Assembly: GCF_014649715.1 (NCBI RefSeq)
Contig: NZ_BMTO01000004.1
Span: 276,038-340,037, forward strand
Length of the DNA stretch: 64,000 nucleotides
Source of the DNA: Streptomyces lateritius
Lineage (GTDB): Bacteria; Actinomycetota; Actinomycetes; Streptomycetales; Streptomycetaceae
Direction of reading: 5' to 3'
Shown here: positions 1-7,353 of the stretch, piece after piece
Layout: the number at the start of each line of letters is the position of its first letter
How positions within the stretch are numbered: position 1 is the stretch's first letter
Position numbers and translations under genes: made by a program
Notes under the pieces: model-generated
What the model was told of the DNA's origin: nothing
The model's database searches: none
The model's input: the letters and a program-made list of their open reading frames with translations, nothing else

Positions 1-229
1 GCGCCGTGAATCACGCAGTCCCGAATACGGCCCCCGGAACGGCCGCCACGCACCGACCCCCCACGGTGCCCGTCCCCATGCCATGCCGTCCCAGAGGGAC
101 ATGGGTCACAGGCCGCCCACCCCCGGTGACCGATATCGTGGGTGCGGGCGTCTGAAAATCCGCCCCACCAGCCGCTTCAGCGCCGACGCGGCCCCCGCTG
201 TCCCGCCCCCTCCGAGGAGCCGCACACCC

Positions 230-1462
230 ATGGCCGAGCACGCCGAGTACCCCGCCTACCCCGTCGGACTCCGCCTCTCCGGCCGCCGCGTCGTCGTGTT
301 CGGCGGCGGCCAGGTCGCCCAGCGGCGGCTCCCCGCCCTTATCGCGGCCGGCGCCGACGTCACTCTCGTCTCCCCCTCCGCGACCCCGTCCGTCGAGGCC
401 ATGGCGGAGGCCGGGGAGATCGCCTGGGTCAAGCGCCGTTACCAGGACGGGGACATCGCGGACGCCTGGTACGCGCTCGTGGCCACCAGCGACCCCGTCG
501 CCAACGCCGCCGCCTCCGCCGAGGCCGACCGGACCAAGACCTGGTGCGTGCGTGCCGACGACGCCGAGGCGGCCACCGCCTGGACCCCGGCCACCGGCCG
601 TAGCGAGGGCGTGACCGTCGCCGTGCTCACCGGCCACGATCCCCGCCGTTCCGCGGCCGTGCGTGACGCGATCGTCGAGGGCCTGCGGGACGGTTCGATC
701 ACGGCCCCGCAGCACCGTTCCCGTTCCCCGTTCGTCGCCCTGGTCGGCGGCGGCCCCGGCGACCCGGACCTCATCACCGTCCGCGGCCGCCGGCTGCTGG
801 CGGAGGCGGACGTGGTCATCGCGGACCGCCTCGGCCCGCGTGACCTGCTGGACGAGCTGCCTCCGCACGTCGAGGTGATCGACGCGGCGAAGATCCCCTA
901 CGGCCGTTTCATGGCCCAGGAGGCCATCAACCAGGCCCTGATCGAGCACGCCAAGGCGGGCAGGTCGGTCGTGCGGCTCAAGGGCGGCGACCCGTTCGTC
1001 TTCGGCCGGGGCATGGAGGAGGCCCAGGCGCTCGCCGCCGAGGGCATCGCCTGCACGGTGGTCCCCGGCATCTCCAGCTCGATCTCCGTCCCGGGTGCGG
1101 CCGGCATCCCGGTCACCCACCGCGGTGTGGCCCACGAGTTCACCGTCGTCAGCGGACATGTGGCACCCGACGACCCGCGTTCCCTCGTCGACTGGGCGTC
1201 CCTCGCCAAGCTCACGGGCACGCTGGTGATCCTGATGGGCGTGGACAAGATCGGGAAGATCGCCGAGGCGCTGATCGCCCACGGCAAGGCCCCGGAGACA
1301 CCGCTCGCCCTCGTCCAGGAGGGCACGACGGCCACGCAGCGCCGGGTGGACGCGACGCTGGCGACGGTCGCGGAGACGGTCAAGGCCGAGGAGGTCCGTC
1401 CGCCGGCCGTCATCGTGATCGGCGACGTGGTCGGCGAGGGCCCCGACAAGCTCGTGAAGTGA
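230..1462 (+). CDS. cobA: Uroporphyrinogen-III C-methyltransferase with N-terminal precorrin-2 dehydrogenase-like domain
   Basis: Methylates uroporphyrinogen III twice with SAM to give precorrin-2, the branch point to siroheme and cobalamin. Length is 410 aa. The first ~160 residues form a Rossmann-type domain (GGGQVAQRR near residue 25) like the precorrin-2 dehydrogenase half of CysG. The rest is the SAM-dependent methyltransferase domain, with GGGPGDPDLIT near 170 and RLKGGDPFVFGRG near 250. The reading frame is open from 83, but ATG 230 is preferred because CCGAGGAG lies about 10 nt upstream and the family N-terminus starts there. Whether the N-domain is an active dehydrogenase/chelatase cannot be judged. 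An in-frame stop at 7-9 in frame 1 may be the 3' end of an upstream gene outside the window. Confidence 0.93.
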   Translation: MAEHAEYPAYPVGLRLSGRRVVVFGGGQVAQRRLPALIAAGADVTLVSPSATPSVEAMAEAGEIAWVKRRYQDGDIADAWYALVATSDPVANAAASAEADRTKTWCVRADDAEAATAWTPATGRSEGVTVAVLTGHDPRRSAAVRDAIVEGLRDGSITAPQHRSRSPFVALVGGGPGDPDLITVRGRRLLAEADVVIADRLGPRDLLDELPPHVEVIDAAKIPYGRFMAQEAINQALIEHAKAGRSVVRLKGGDPFVFGRGMEEAQALAAEGIACTVVPGISSSISVPGAAGIPVTHRGVAHEFTVVSGHVAPDDPRSLVDWASLAKLTGTLVILMGVDKIGKIAEALIAHGKAPETPLALVQEGTTATQRRVDATLATVAETVKAEEVRPPAVIVIGDVVGEGPDKLVK

Positions 1463-1541
1463 AGTAACCACGGGTGACCGCACCCCATGCCCACCCGCCG
1501 TACACATTGGCACCGCACCCCTGACAAGGCAGTATCACCTC

Positions 1542-2354
1542 GTGGCCGAACTCATCACCATCGACGACCCCGACGACCCGCGTCTGAGCGACTACACCGG
1601 TCTGACCGACGTGGAGCTGCGCCGCAGACGCGAGCCCGCCGAGGGCCTGTTCATCGCGGAGGGTGAGAAGGTCATCCGCCGTGCCCGGCAGGCCGGTTAC
1701 GAGATGCGGTCGATGCTGCTCTCGGCCAAGTGGATCGACGTGATGCGCGATGTCATCGACGAGGTCCCGGCACCCGTGTACGCGGTCCAGCCGGACCTCG
1801 CCGAGCGGGTGACGGGCTACCACGTGCATCGTGGCGCTCTCGCGTCCATGCAGCGCAAGCCGCTGCCGACGGCCGAGGAACTGCTCCGTGACGCCCGCCG
1901 GGTCGCGGTCATGGAGTCGGTCAACGACCACACCAACATCGGCGCCATCTTCCGCAGCGCGGCGGCGCTCGGCATGGACGCGGTGCTGCTCTCCCCGGAC
2001 TGCGCGGATCCGCTGTACCGCCGGTCGGTGAAGGTCTCCATGGGGGCGGTCTTCTCGGTCCCGTACGCCCGTCTGGACACCTGGCCCCGAGGTCTGGAGG
2101 CGGTACGGGAGGCGGGCTTCAAGCTGCTGGCCCTGACTCCCGACGAGAAGGCCTCGCCGATCGACGTGGCGGCCCCGCACAAGCTGGAGCGGGCGGCGCT
2201 GATGCTCGGCGCCGAGGGCGAGGGTCTGTCGACGCAGGCGCTGCGTGCCGCCGACGAGTGGGTGCGCATCCCGATGGCTCACGGCGTCGACTCGCTCAAC
2301 GTGGGCGCGGCGGCGGCGGTCGCCTTCTACGCGGTGGCGAGCGGCCGCCCCTAG
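1542..2354 (+). CDS. TrmH/SpoU-family RNA 2'-O-ribose methyltransferase
   Basis: A 270-aa SAM-dependent RNA methyltransferase of the SPOUT (trefoil knot) class, probably acting on rRNA or tRNA; the substrate is not predictable. The N-terminal ~110 residues resemble the RNA-binding substrate domain. The catalytic part carries N-x-GAIFRSA near residue 127, the LMLGAEGEGLS loop and the SLNVGAAAAV knot motif near the C-terminus. The start is GTG 1542, with only a weak purine-rich site upstream. The TAG stop at 2352-2354 lies inside the terminal inverted repeat of the short mobile element that follows, so the element supplies the stop codon. Confidence 0.9.
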   Translation: MAELITIDDPDDPRLSDYTGLTDVELRRRREPAEGLFIAEGEKVIRRARQAGYEMRSMLLSAKWIDVMRDVIDEVPAPVYAVQPDLAERVTGYHVHRGALASMQRKPLPTAEELLRDARRVAVMESVNDHTNIGAIFRSAAALGMDAVLLSPDCADPLYRRSVKVSMGAVFSVPYARLDTWPRGLEAVREAGFKLLALTPDEKASPIDVAAPHKLERAALMLGAEGEGLSTQALRAADEWVRIPMAHGVDSLNVGAAAAVAFYAVASGRP

Positions 2355-2530
2355 GTCGTGTCCGTGAAGTCCCGTCTGGCCCGCGACGCCTGGCACGCAC
2401 GTTCGCCGCGTTGTCGGGATCACCCGAGTACGCCCGGTACGAGGGCGACCCTCCGTCTTGCGATCGCACGCACCGGACGCCGCTGGCCCTGCCCTGCGGG
2501 CAGATGGCGCTGCTTTCCGGACACGACCTA
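2352..2530. mobile_element. MITE-like element, copy 1 (intact, 13-bp terminal inverted repeats)
   Basis: The 179-bp segment is bounded by a perfect 13-bp inverted repeat, TAGGTCGTGTCCG at 2352-2364 and its complement at 2518-2530. CTAG stands at both outer edges (2351-2354 and 2528-2531), which looks like a target duplication. It has no credible gene inside. An internal palindrome (CTGCCC-GCA-GGGCAG type) lies near 2491-2505. Related copies lie at 10126-10292 and 25141-25187. It sits exactly between two convergent genes, and both of their TAG stops are formed by its two ends. Assignment to an IS5-type parent is inference. Confidence 0.8.
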
Positions 2531-3724
2531 GCCCTGGAGGGCCTGCGCGGCCGCGATTCCGAGTGCGACCACCAGCGTCACCACGACGAAGACGAAGAGG
2601 CGCTGGCGCAGCAGGCGCGGGTTGGCGGGCCGCAGGCCCGTGGAGGTCGTGCGGCCGCCGGGCCGGGACGAGGGCGCGGGGCGGCCGTTCGGCCGTGACT
2701 GAGGGGCGGCCTGCCGGCCGTTCGTACGTGATCCGCTGGTACGAGATCCTCCCGTACGCGATCCGCCCGTACGCGGGGCGGGGCCCTGAGCGGAGCGGCC
2801 CTGCGTACCGCCTTCGGTGTACCGCTCCGTCGGCCGGATGCCCGCTCCGGTGGAGTGCTCCGTGCGTTCCCGCTGTGCCGGGGGGCGGGAGGCGGGCAGG
2901 CCCTGGGCCTCGCGCGCGGCGATCTCCTTGAGCCGCATGGACAGCTGGAGGGTGCTGGGACGTTCCTCGGGGTCCTTGGCCAGACAGGCCCGCACCAGCG
3001 GGGCCAGGGCGTCCGGTACGCCGTGGAGCTGCGGTTCCTCGTGCACCACGCGGTAGAGCATGACCTCGGAACTGCCGTGCCCGAAGGGGGAGTCGGCCAT
3101 GGCGGCGTACGCGAGGGTGGCGCCGAGCGAGAAGACGTCGGTGGCCGGGGTGACGGCCGCGCCCCGGACCTGCTCGGGGGCGAGGAAGCCGGGGGAGCCG
3201 ACGGCGGTGCCCACGTGGGTGAGGGTGCTGGCGCCGGTGGCCCAGGCGATCCCGAAGTCGATGATCCGGGGGCCCTTGGGGGAGAGCAGGATGTTCGACG
3301 GCTTGAGGTCCCGGTGTACGACGCCGGCCTCGTGAACGGCGACGAGGCCCTCGGAGAGCGCGGCCCCGATGGCGGCCACGTCGGCGGCGCGCAGCGGTCC
3401 CTCTTCGGCGACCCGGTCGTGGAGGGAGGGGCCGGGAACGTACTGGGTGGCGAACCAGGGCCGGTCGGCGTCGAGGTCGGCGGCGACCAGCCGGGCCGTG
3501 CAGCCGCCGCGGATGCGGCGCGCGGCGGACACCTCGCGGGCGAACCGGGAGCGGAACTCCTGGTCCTCGGCGAGGTCGGGGCGGATCACCTTCAGCGCGA
3601 CCCGCTGTCCGCGGCGGTCGGAGCCGAGATAGACGACTCCCATCCCGCCGGCACCCAGCCTGCGGTGGAGCCGGAACGCCCCGACAATCCGCGGATCCTC
3701 GCGCCGGAGCCGCATCATCGCCAT
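2528..3724 (-). CDS. Membrane-anchored serine/threonine protein kinase (PknB type)
   Basis: A 398-aa Hanks-type kinase. The glycine loop GAGGMGVV is near residue 24-31, catalytic Lys in ALKVIRP near 45, HRDLKPSN near 137, DFG near 156 and SPGFLAPE near 177-184. After the kinase domain (~270 aa) comes a low-complexity Gly/Ser/Arg/Thr linker with repeated GSRT units, then one C-terminal membrane segment (~residues 375-393) with almost nothing beyond it, so no extracellular sensor is present. ATG 3724 is chosen over an upstream in-frame ATG because GAGGGGAC precedes it at good spacing. Its stop codon is provided by the MITE end. It diverges from the small gene at 3920. Confidence 0.93.
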   Translation of the reverse strand: MAMMRLRREDPRIVGAFRLHRRLGAGGMGVVYLGSDRRGQRVALKVIRPDLAEDQEFRSRFAREVSAARRIRGGCTARLVAADLDADRPWFATQYVPGPSLHDRVAEEGPLRAADVAAIGAALSEGLVAVHEAGVVHRDLKPSNILLSPKGPRIIDFGIAWATGASTLTHVGTAVGSPGFLAPEQVRGAAVTPATDVFSLGATLAYAAMADSPFGHGSSEVMLYRVVHEEPQLHGVPDALAPLVRACLAKDPEERPSTLQLSMRLKEIAAREAQGLPASRPPAQRERTEHSTGAGIRPTERYTEGGTQGRSAQGPAPRTGGSRTGGSRTSGSRTNGRQAAPQSRPNGRPAPSSRPGGRTTSTGLRPANPRLLRQRLFVFVVVTLVVALGIAAAQALQG

Positions 3725-3919
3725 GTCCGTCCCCTCGTCCGTTCGACGTGGCACAGCTTACGTATTGGCGCCCTGGTGTGCTCATAGGCCGCGCCCTCCC
3801 GCGGGGATCGATTGTCAGTGCTGGGGAGGACACTTGAGGGGTGGTCAGGATGCCGTCGTCGACGGCCGTCGGGATCGCGTGATTTCCCAATGTCCGGTCG
3901 CAGAAGGGGGATTGGATCG

Positions 3920-4153
3920 ATGAAGGGTGATCGGGTGGAGATAGTCGTGGACGCGGGGGACACGACTCGGACCTATGAAGTGGTGGCGAGCAGGGCGGGC
4001 CGGAGGGTGGAGACGGCGGTACGGCGGGGGGTGGTCGAAGTGAGCGAAGTCACGCGTACGGGAGTGGTGGTCCGGACGGCGCGCTTCATGGCGAGCCGGG
4101 TCCTCGCGCTGGTGGAGCAGCCGGTGCCCCTCCGGGAAGACCCTCAGTCCTAG
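3920..4153 (+). CDS. Small conserved hypothetical protein (77 aa)
   Basis: A 77-aa, mostly beta-strand-like, basic protein rich in Val, Arg and Thr; no signal peptide, membrane segment or recognised domain. ATG 3920 is chosen because AGAAGGGGG lies about 9 nt upstream; the frame is open further 5' but has no comparable site. It is transcribed divergently from the kinase at 3724, with about 195 bp between them that must hold both promoters. I do not recognise a function. Codon use (GC-rich third positions) agrees with a real gene. Confidence 0.65.
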   Translation: MKGDRVEIVVDAGDTTRTYEVVASRAGRRVETAVRRGVVEVSEVTRTGVVVRTARFMASRVLALVEQPVPLREDPQS

Positions 4154-4341
4154 GGAGGTCTCTCCACCCAGGGGAGTACTCCCTGAGGGGGCGGGTCATC
4201 CTCCGGGAGGCCCGCAAGTCGGTACGCGGGCATGACGTCGGGGCGGGGCCCGGTGCCTAGTGTTGAGGTCAAGCGGCGGGTGCAGCACTCGTCCCCCGAG
4301 GTCAGACACCCGCCGCTGCCAACACGAACAGGAGAGGACCC

Positions 4342-4509
4342 ATGGCGTTCACGGCATCGCGGATGAACACCCGCCCTTCGGGCCGCCGCCACCCCCTGGT
4401 GGCGACCGCCATGGTCCTCCCTCTCGCGACCCTGCTGGTCGTCGTCTTCGGCGGCTGGGACGCAGTGGTCACACAGGCGTCGTCCGTGGGCGTGATGCTG
4501 GGGCGCTGA
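4342..4509 (+). CDS. Small single-pass membrane protein (55 aa)
   Basis: A 55-aa reading frame. ATG 4342 follows GGAGAGGA at 4331-4338 with ideal spacing, and TGA is at 4507-4509. A basic N-terminus (RMNTRPSGRRH) is followed by one hydrophobic helix (about residues 19-37, LVATAMVLPLATLLVVVF) and a short polar tail, so an N-in orientation is likely. No family recognised. The strong ribosome binding site and typical third-position GC support it; the short length leaves room for doubt. Confidence 0.55.
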   Translation: MAFTASRMNTRPSGRRHPLVATAMVLPLATLLVVVFGGWDAVVTQASSVGVMLGR

Positions 4510-4690
4510 GCGGCGCCCCGGACCCGGGAGAGCGGCCCGGGTCGGGGACATCCGGCCAACAACCCCGTGGGGACGGGGGTGCGGCGGACGGCAGCGTGGG
4601 GCCGGTCAGCTGGGGAGCTGACCGGCCCTCGCGCGTTCCCGGCAGCCGCGGCCCCGCCCCAGCGCGAATCCGCCGCGCACCGGAGTCTTC

Positions 4691-4918
4691 CGCCCGGCTC
4701 CTTCGACGTTCCTCCACGGGCCCACCGGGCCCGGGGCGAAGCCGCCGCGCGAGGCCTTGGCCCCCACGCCCGGCTCCTTCGACGTTCCTCCACGGGCCCA
4801 CCGGGCCCGGGGCGAAGCTGCCTCTGAGGTCTCAGTCCCCACGCCCGGCTCTTACGACGTTCCTCCACGGGGGCTCACCGGGCCCGGGGCGAAGCCGCCG
4901 CGCGAGGCCTTGGCCCCA
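4691..4918. repeat. Three tandem ~76-bp repeats in a 765-bp gene-free stretch
   Basis: Units run about 4691-4766, 4767-4841 and 4842-4918. Each begins CGCCCGGCTC and carries GACGTTCCTCCACGGG, a CACCGGGCCCGGGGCGAAG core and a GAGGCCTTGGCCCC-type end. Units 1 and 3 are closest; unit 2 differs in its 3' third. A decayed relative seems to continue to about 5070. The GGGCCC core can form short hairpins. The whole interval 4510-5274 has long open frames on both strands, but they are unlike known proteins and follow the repeat, so I call no gene there. Confidence 0.7.
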
Positions 4919-5274
4919 CGCCCGCCGCAAGGGCCTCCGCCCCGTCCGGCCGTCCGCAGGGTGTGGTGCCTTTCGGCCGCCCGCGTCGGTGCCGTGCGGT
5001 TCGGCGTCCCTCCGCGGTGGCCCACCGGCACCGGCGTGAAGCTGCCGCCCCGGGGCCCGAGCCCACTTGCCCGACGCACAGGGGCCTCCGCCCCCGTCCG
5101 CGGTGCCCCGGCGGCGGCCCCGCCGCCCACCGTGGCCTTCAACGCCTCGCCGCCCGCGGCGCCCGCCGGCAGTCCACCCCATCAGCCCCCGGCAGGATTT
5201 CGGGAAGGGGCGGGGTGGGGGCAGCATCCCTTGCGGGGGGTCGGCGCGGGCGGGGCGGCGCGTAGGCTCCTTGG

Positions 5275-6222
5275 GTGCTCGCACACGATCTTGAGCGGCT
5301 GCGTTCCCTCGCGCGGGAAGCGGCCCATCCCGGCCCCACCCCCGCCGGCGTCTGCTCCTGCCCCGACGGCGTCCTCGCCGACCGGGAAGACGGGACCGTC
5401 GTCCGGCACGGCGCGGTCGTCGTCAAGGCGCACGCCCCCGGCATCGACGGCGAGGAGCACCGCGCGCGGATCGCCGTCGCCGCGCACCCCGGCCTGCGAG
5501 ACGTCCTCCTGCCGCCCCTCGCCCAGCCGCCCGGCACCGTCGACGACCGCCTCCTCACCGCCTGGCCCCACGGCACCCCTGTGGACCCCGCCGACCCCGA
5601 CGCCGCCCCCTGGGAGGACGCCGCCCGGCTCCTCGCCCTGTTGCACCGGACCGCGCCGCCCGTCAAGCGCCTCCCGGACATGCGCGCCCCCGTCAAAGCG
5701 ACCCTCGCCGTCGACCGGATGCGCAGAGCCGGCGCGTCCCGCCCCGCCGTCGAGACGGTTCTGCGCGCCTGGGGCACGCTGCCGAAGGAGCCGGCCCGCC
5801 ACCTCCGGGTCCTCTGCCACGGCGACTTCCACCTCGGGCAACTCGTGCGCGCCCCCCAGCGCCCCCAGCACCCCGCCTCCCCCTGGCTCCTCATCGACGT
5901 GGACGATCTCGGTCTGGGCGACCCCGCCTGGGACCTGGCACGCCCCGCCGCCTGGTTCGCCGCCGGCATCCTGCCGCCCCACGTCTGGTCGCGCTTCCTC
6001 GGGGCCTATCTGGCGGCCGCGGGTCCGGCCGTCGACCCCCGCGACCCCTGGGTCCAACTCGACGTCCCCGCCCGCGCCCTGACCGTGCAGACCGCGGCCC
6101 TCGCCCTGGCCAAGTCGACCGCCGAAGGACGCCCGCTCGACGAGGTCGAGGACGTGATGATCGACACCTGTGCCCGAATAGGCTCCGCCCGAACCGAGTT
6201 GACCCCGCCGGCGTCCACGTAA
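5275..6222 (+). CDS. Aminoglycoside phosphotransferase (APH)-family kinase-like protein
   Basis: A 315-aa protein with the APH/choline-kinase fold. An N-lobe binds nucleotide (VVKAHAPG near residue 49 with the candidate Lys). The C-lobe has the catalytic loop LCHGDFHLGQL near 180-190 and the metal-binding LLIDVDDLGLGDPAWDLAR near 203-222. Substrate unknown; such proteins phosphorylate small molecules (sugars, antibiotics, homoserine), and nothing nearby decides which. The start is GTG 5275, with no clear ribosome binding site. It is followed after 41 bp by the zinc-ribbon gene in the same direction. Confidence 0.85.
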   Translation: MLAHDLERLRSLAREAAHPGPTPAGVCSCPDGVLADREDGTVVRHGAVVVKAHAPGIDGEEHRARIAVAAHPGLRDVLLPPLAQPPGTVDDRLLTAWPHGTPVDPADPDAAPWEDAARLLALLHRTAPPVKRLPDMRAPVKATLAVDRMRRAGASRPAVETVLRAWGTLPKEPARHLRVLCHGDFHLGQLVRAPQRPQHPASPWLLIDVDDLGLGDPAWDLARPAAWFAAGILPPHVWSRFLGAYLAAAGPAVDPRDPWVQLDVPARALTVQTAALALAKSTAEGRPLDEVEDVMIDTCARIGSARTELTPPAST

Positions 6223-6263
6223 GGTGAAGTCTTCATTCGAACCGGCAGGGAGTTGAGCCGAGC

Positions 6264-6554
6264 ATGCAGTGCCCCAAGTGCCACGCAGCGATGCACACGT
6301 ACAACCGCAACGGCGTCCAGATCGAGCAGTGCAGCGGCTGCCGCGGGATCTTCCTGGACTACGGCGAGCTGGAGGCCCTGACCCGGCTCGAGTCCCAGTG
6401 GGTGCAGCAGGCGCCGCCCGCGCCCGCCCCGCCGGCCTACCCGGCGCAGCCCGCCCCCGCCGCTCCGGCCTGGGGCGCCCCGCACCACGGTGGCCACCAC
6501 CAGGGCGGTCACTACCGTCAGCGCGGCTTCGGCCGGATGCTCTTCTCCTCCTGA
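6264..6554 (+). CDS. TFIIB-type zinc-ribbon protein
   Basis: A 96-aa protein with an N-terminal four-cysteine zinc ribbon, CPKC at residues 3-6 and CSGC at about 23-26, followed by RGIFLDYGELE, the hallmark of the zf-TFIIB family. The second half is a Pro/Ala-rich linker and a His/Gly-rich tail (HHGGHHQGGH) that may also bind metal. ATG 6264 is preceded by GGGAG about 12 nt upstream. It probably binds nucleic acid or protein; the role is unknown. A strong terminator follows at 6577. Confidence 0.85.
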   Translation: MQCPKCHAAMHTYNRNGVQIEQCSGCRGIFLDYGELEALTRLESQWVQQAPPAPAPPAYPAQPAPAAPAWGAPHHGGHHQGGHYRQRGFGRMLFSS

Positions 6555-6576
6555 CGCACGGGGGAGCGGGTACGAA

Positions 6577-6611
6577 GAAGCCCCCGGCCGCGAGAGGCGG
6601 CCGGGGGCTTC
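6577..6611. terminator. Bidirectional hairpin terminator
   Basis: A perfect 15-bp GC-rich stem (GAAGCCCCCGGCCGC with its complement) with a 5-nt loop. It lies between the zinc-ribbon gene (+) and the 3' end of the tRNA array (-), so it can end both transcripts. There is no long T-tract, as is usual in Streptomyces. Confidence 0.8.
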
Positions 6612-6621
6612 GTACAGTGCG

Positions 6622-6693
6622 TGCGCGATACTGGGATTGAACCAGTGACCTCTTCCGTGTCAGGGAAGCGCTCTCCCGCTGAGCTAATCGCGC
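6622..6693 (-). tRNA. tRNA-Val(GAC), copy 3 of the array
   Basis: A 72-nt cloverleaf on the minus strand. Acceptor GCGCGAT pairs with ATCGCGC, discriminator A; the D-arm is TAGCTCAGCGGGAGAGC; the anticodon loop CTGACAC gives anticodon GAC; the T-loop is TTCAATC. CCA is not encoded. Last gene of a five-tRNA minus-strand array. Confidence 0.95.
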
Positions 6694-6733
6694 GGGTCGG
6701 TCCCACACCTTACAGGACCAAGGGTTTACTGCG

Positions 6734-6805
6734 TGCGCGATACTGGGATTGAACCAGTGACCTCTTCCGTGTCAGGGAAGCGCTCTCCCGCTGAGCTAAT
6801 CGCGC
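6734..6805 (-). tRNA. tRNA-Val(GAC), copy 2 of the array
   Basis: A 72-nt tRNA apparently identical to the copy at 6622-6693, including the acceptor stem GCGCGAT/ATCGCGC and anticodon GAC. The 40-nt spacers on either side differ, so this is gene duplication followed by spacer divergence. Confidence 0.95.
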
Positions 6806-6839
6806 GGGGATCCTTGCGGACCAGATCCTTACGGATCAG

Positions 6840-6911
6840 TGGACGATACTGGGATTGAACCAGTGACCTCTTCCGTGTCAGGGAAGCGCTCTCCCGCTGA
6901 GCTAATCGTCC
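6840..6911 (-). tRNA. tRNA-Val(GAC), copy 1 of the array
   Basis: A 72-nt tRNA with the same body and anticodon GAC as the two downstream copies but a different acceptor stem (GGACGAT/ATCGTCC). Its 5' end lies 1 nt from the encoded CCA of the tRNA-Cys gene, so the two must be separated by precise processing of one precursor. Confidence 0.95.
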
Positions 6912-6912
6912 A

Positions 6913-6986
6913 TGGAGGTGGAGACGGGATTTGAACCCGTGTAGACGGCTTTGCAGGCCGTTGCCTCGCCTCTCGGCCACTCCACC
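6913..6986 (-). tRNA. tRNA-Cys(GCA)
   Basis: Acceptor GGTGGAG/CTCCACC, anticodon loop CTGCAAA (anticodon GCA), T-loop TTCAAAT, discriminator U, and an encoded CCA end (6913-6915). It belongs to the minus-strand array Gly-Cys-Val-Val-Val. Confidence 0.95.
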
Positions 6987-7025
6987 AGGAGTGAATACGG
7001 GGGTTCGGGAAGATCCCCCACATCG

Positions 7026-7098
7026 AGCGGACGACGAGATTCGAACTCGCGACCCTCACCTTGGCAAGGTGATGCTCTACCAACTGAGCCACGTCCGC
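7026..7098 (-). tRNA. tRNA-Gly(GCC), first gene of the array
   Basis: A 73-nt tRNA. Acceptor GCGGACG/CGTCCGC, anticodon loop TTGCCAA (anticodon GCC), T-loop TTCGAAT. It is the promoter-proximal member of the array. The array promoter should lie in 7099-7353, divergent from the PabB-like gene; I see nothing else in that 255-bp gap. Confidence 0.95.
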
Positions 7099-7353
7099 TT
7101 GTCGTTTCCGTTTCGCTTGCGCGTCCCGGCGACGTGTTGAACTCTAGCGGATTCCTGGGCCAGCACAAAAACGCGTTTCCGCAGCGTGCTGAGGCACGTA
7201 CGGAGCTGTCTGCCGAGCCGGGCCCCCAGGAGCGTTGGCACCTCGTTCACTCACCGTGTTCCCGAGGTGGCTCGCAGGCGCCATGGGGACCGGCCCGCAG
7301 GCCCCGTCGCACGCCCCCTCCTCGCGCCCCCGGCCCCGCCTAGACTCGCAGGC

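Noticed and set aside
1..20. Stop codon at 7-9 as the end of an upstream gene
   Set aside because: Only two codons are visible, so no gene can be supported.
11..1513. Long open frame on the minus strand opposite cobA
   Set aside because: High-GC shadow of the plus-strand gene; composition is His/Gly/Arg/Asp-rich with no protein motif, whereas the plus strand has complete family motifs.
2721..2790. CRISPR-like short repeats
   Set aside because: The 15-bp units are contiguous and code for GSRT repeats of the kinase; there are no unique spacers.
4260..6082. Several open frames of 200-440 aa across the repeat region on both strands
   Set aside because: They consist of Pro/Arg/Ser/Gly runs that follow the DNA repeat, have no good ribosome sites and overlap the APH-family gene in another frame.
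6622..7098. tRNA array as an integration (att) site
   Set aside because: No integrase gene, direct repeat of a tRNA 3' end or composition shift is seen next to it.
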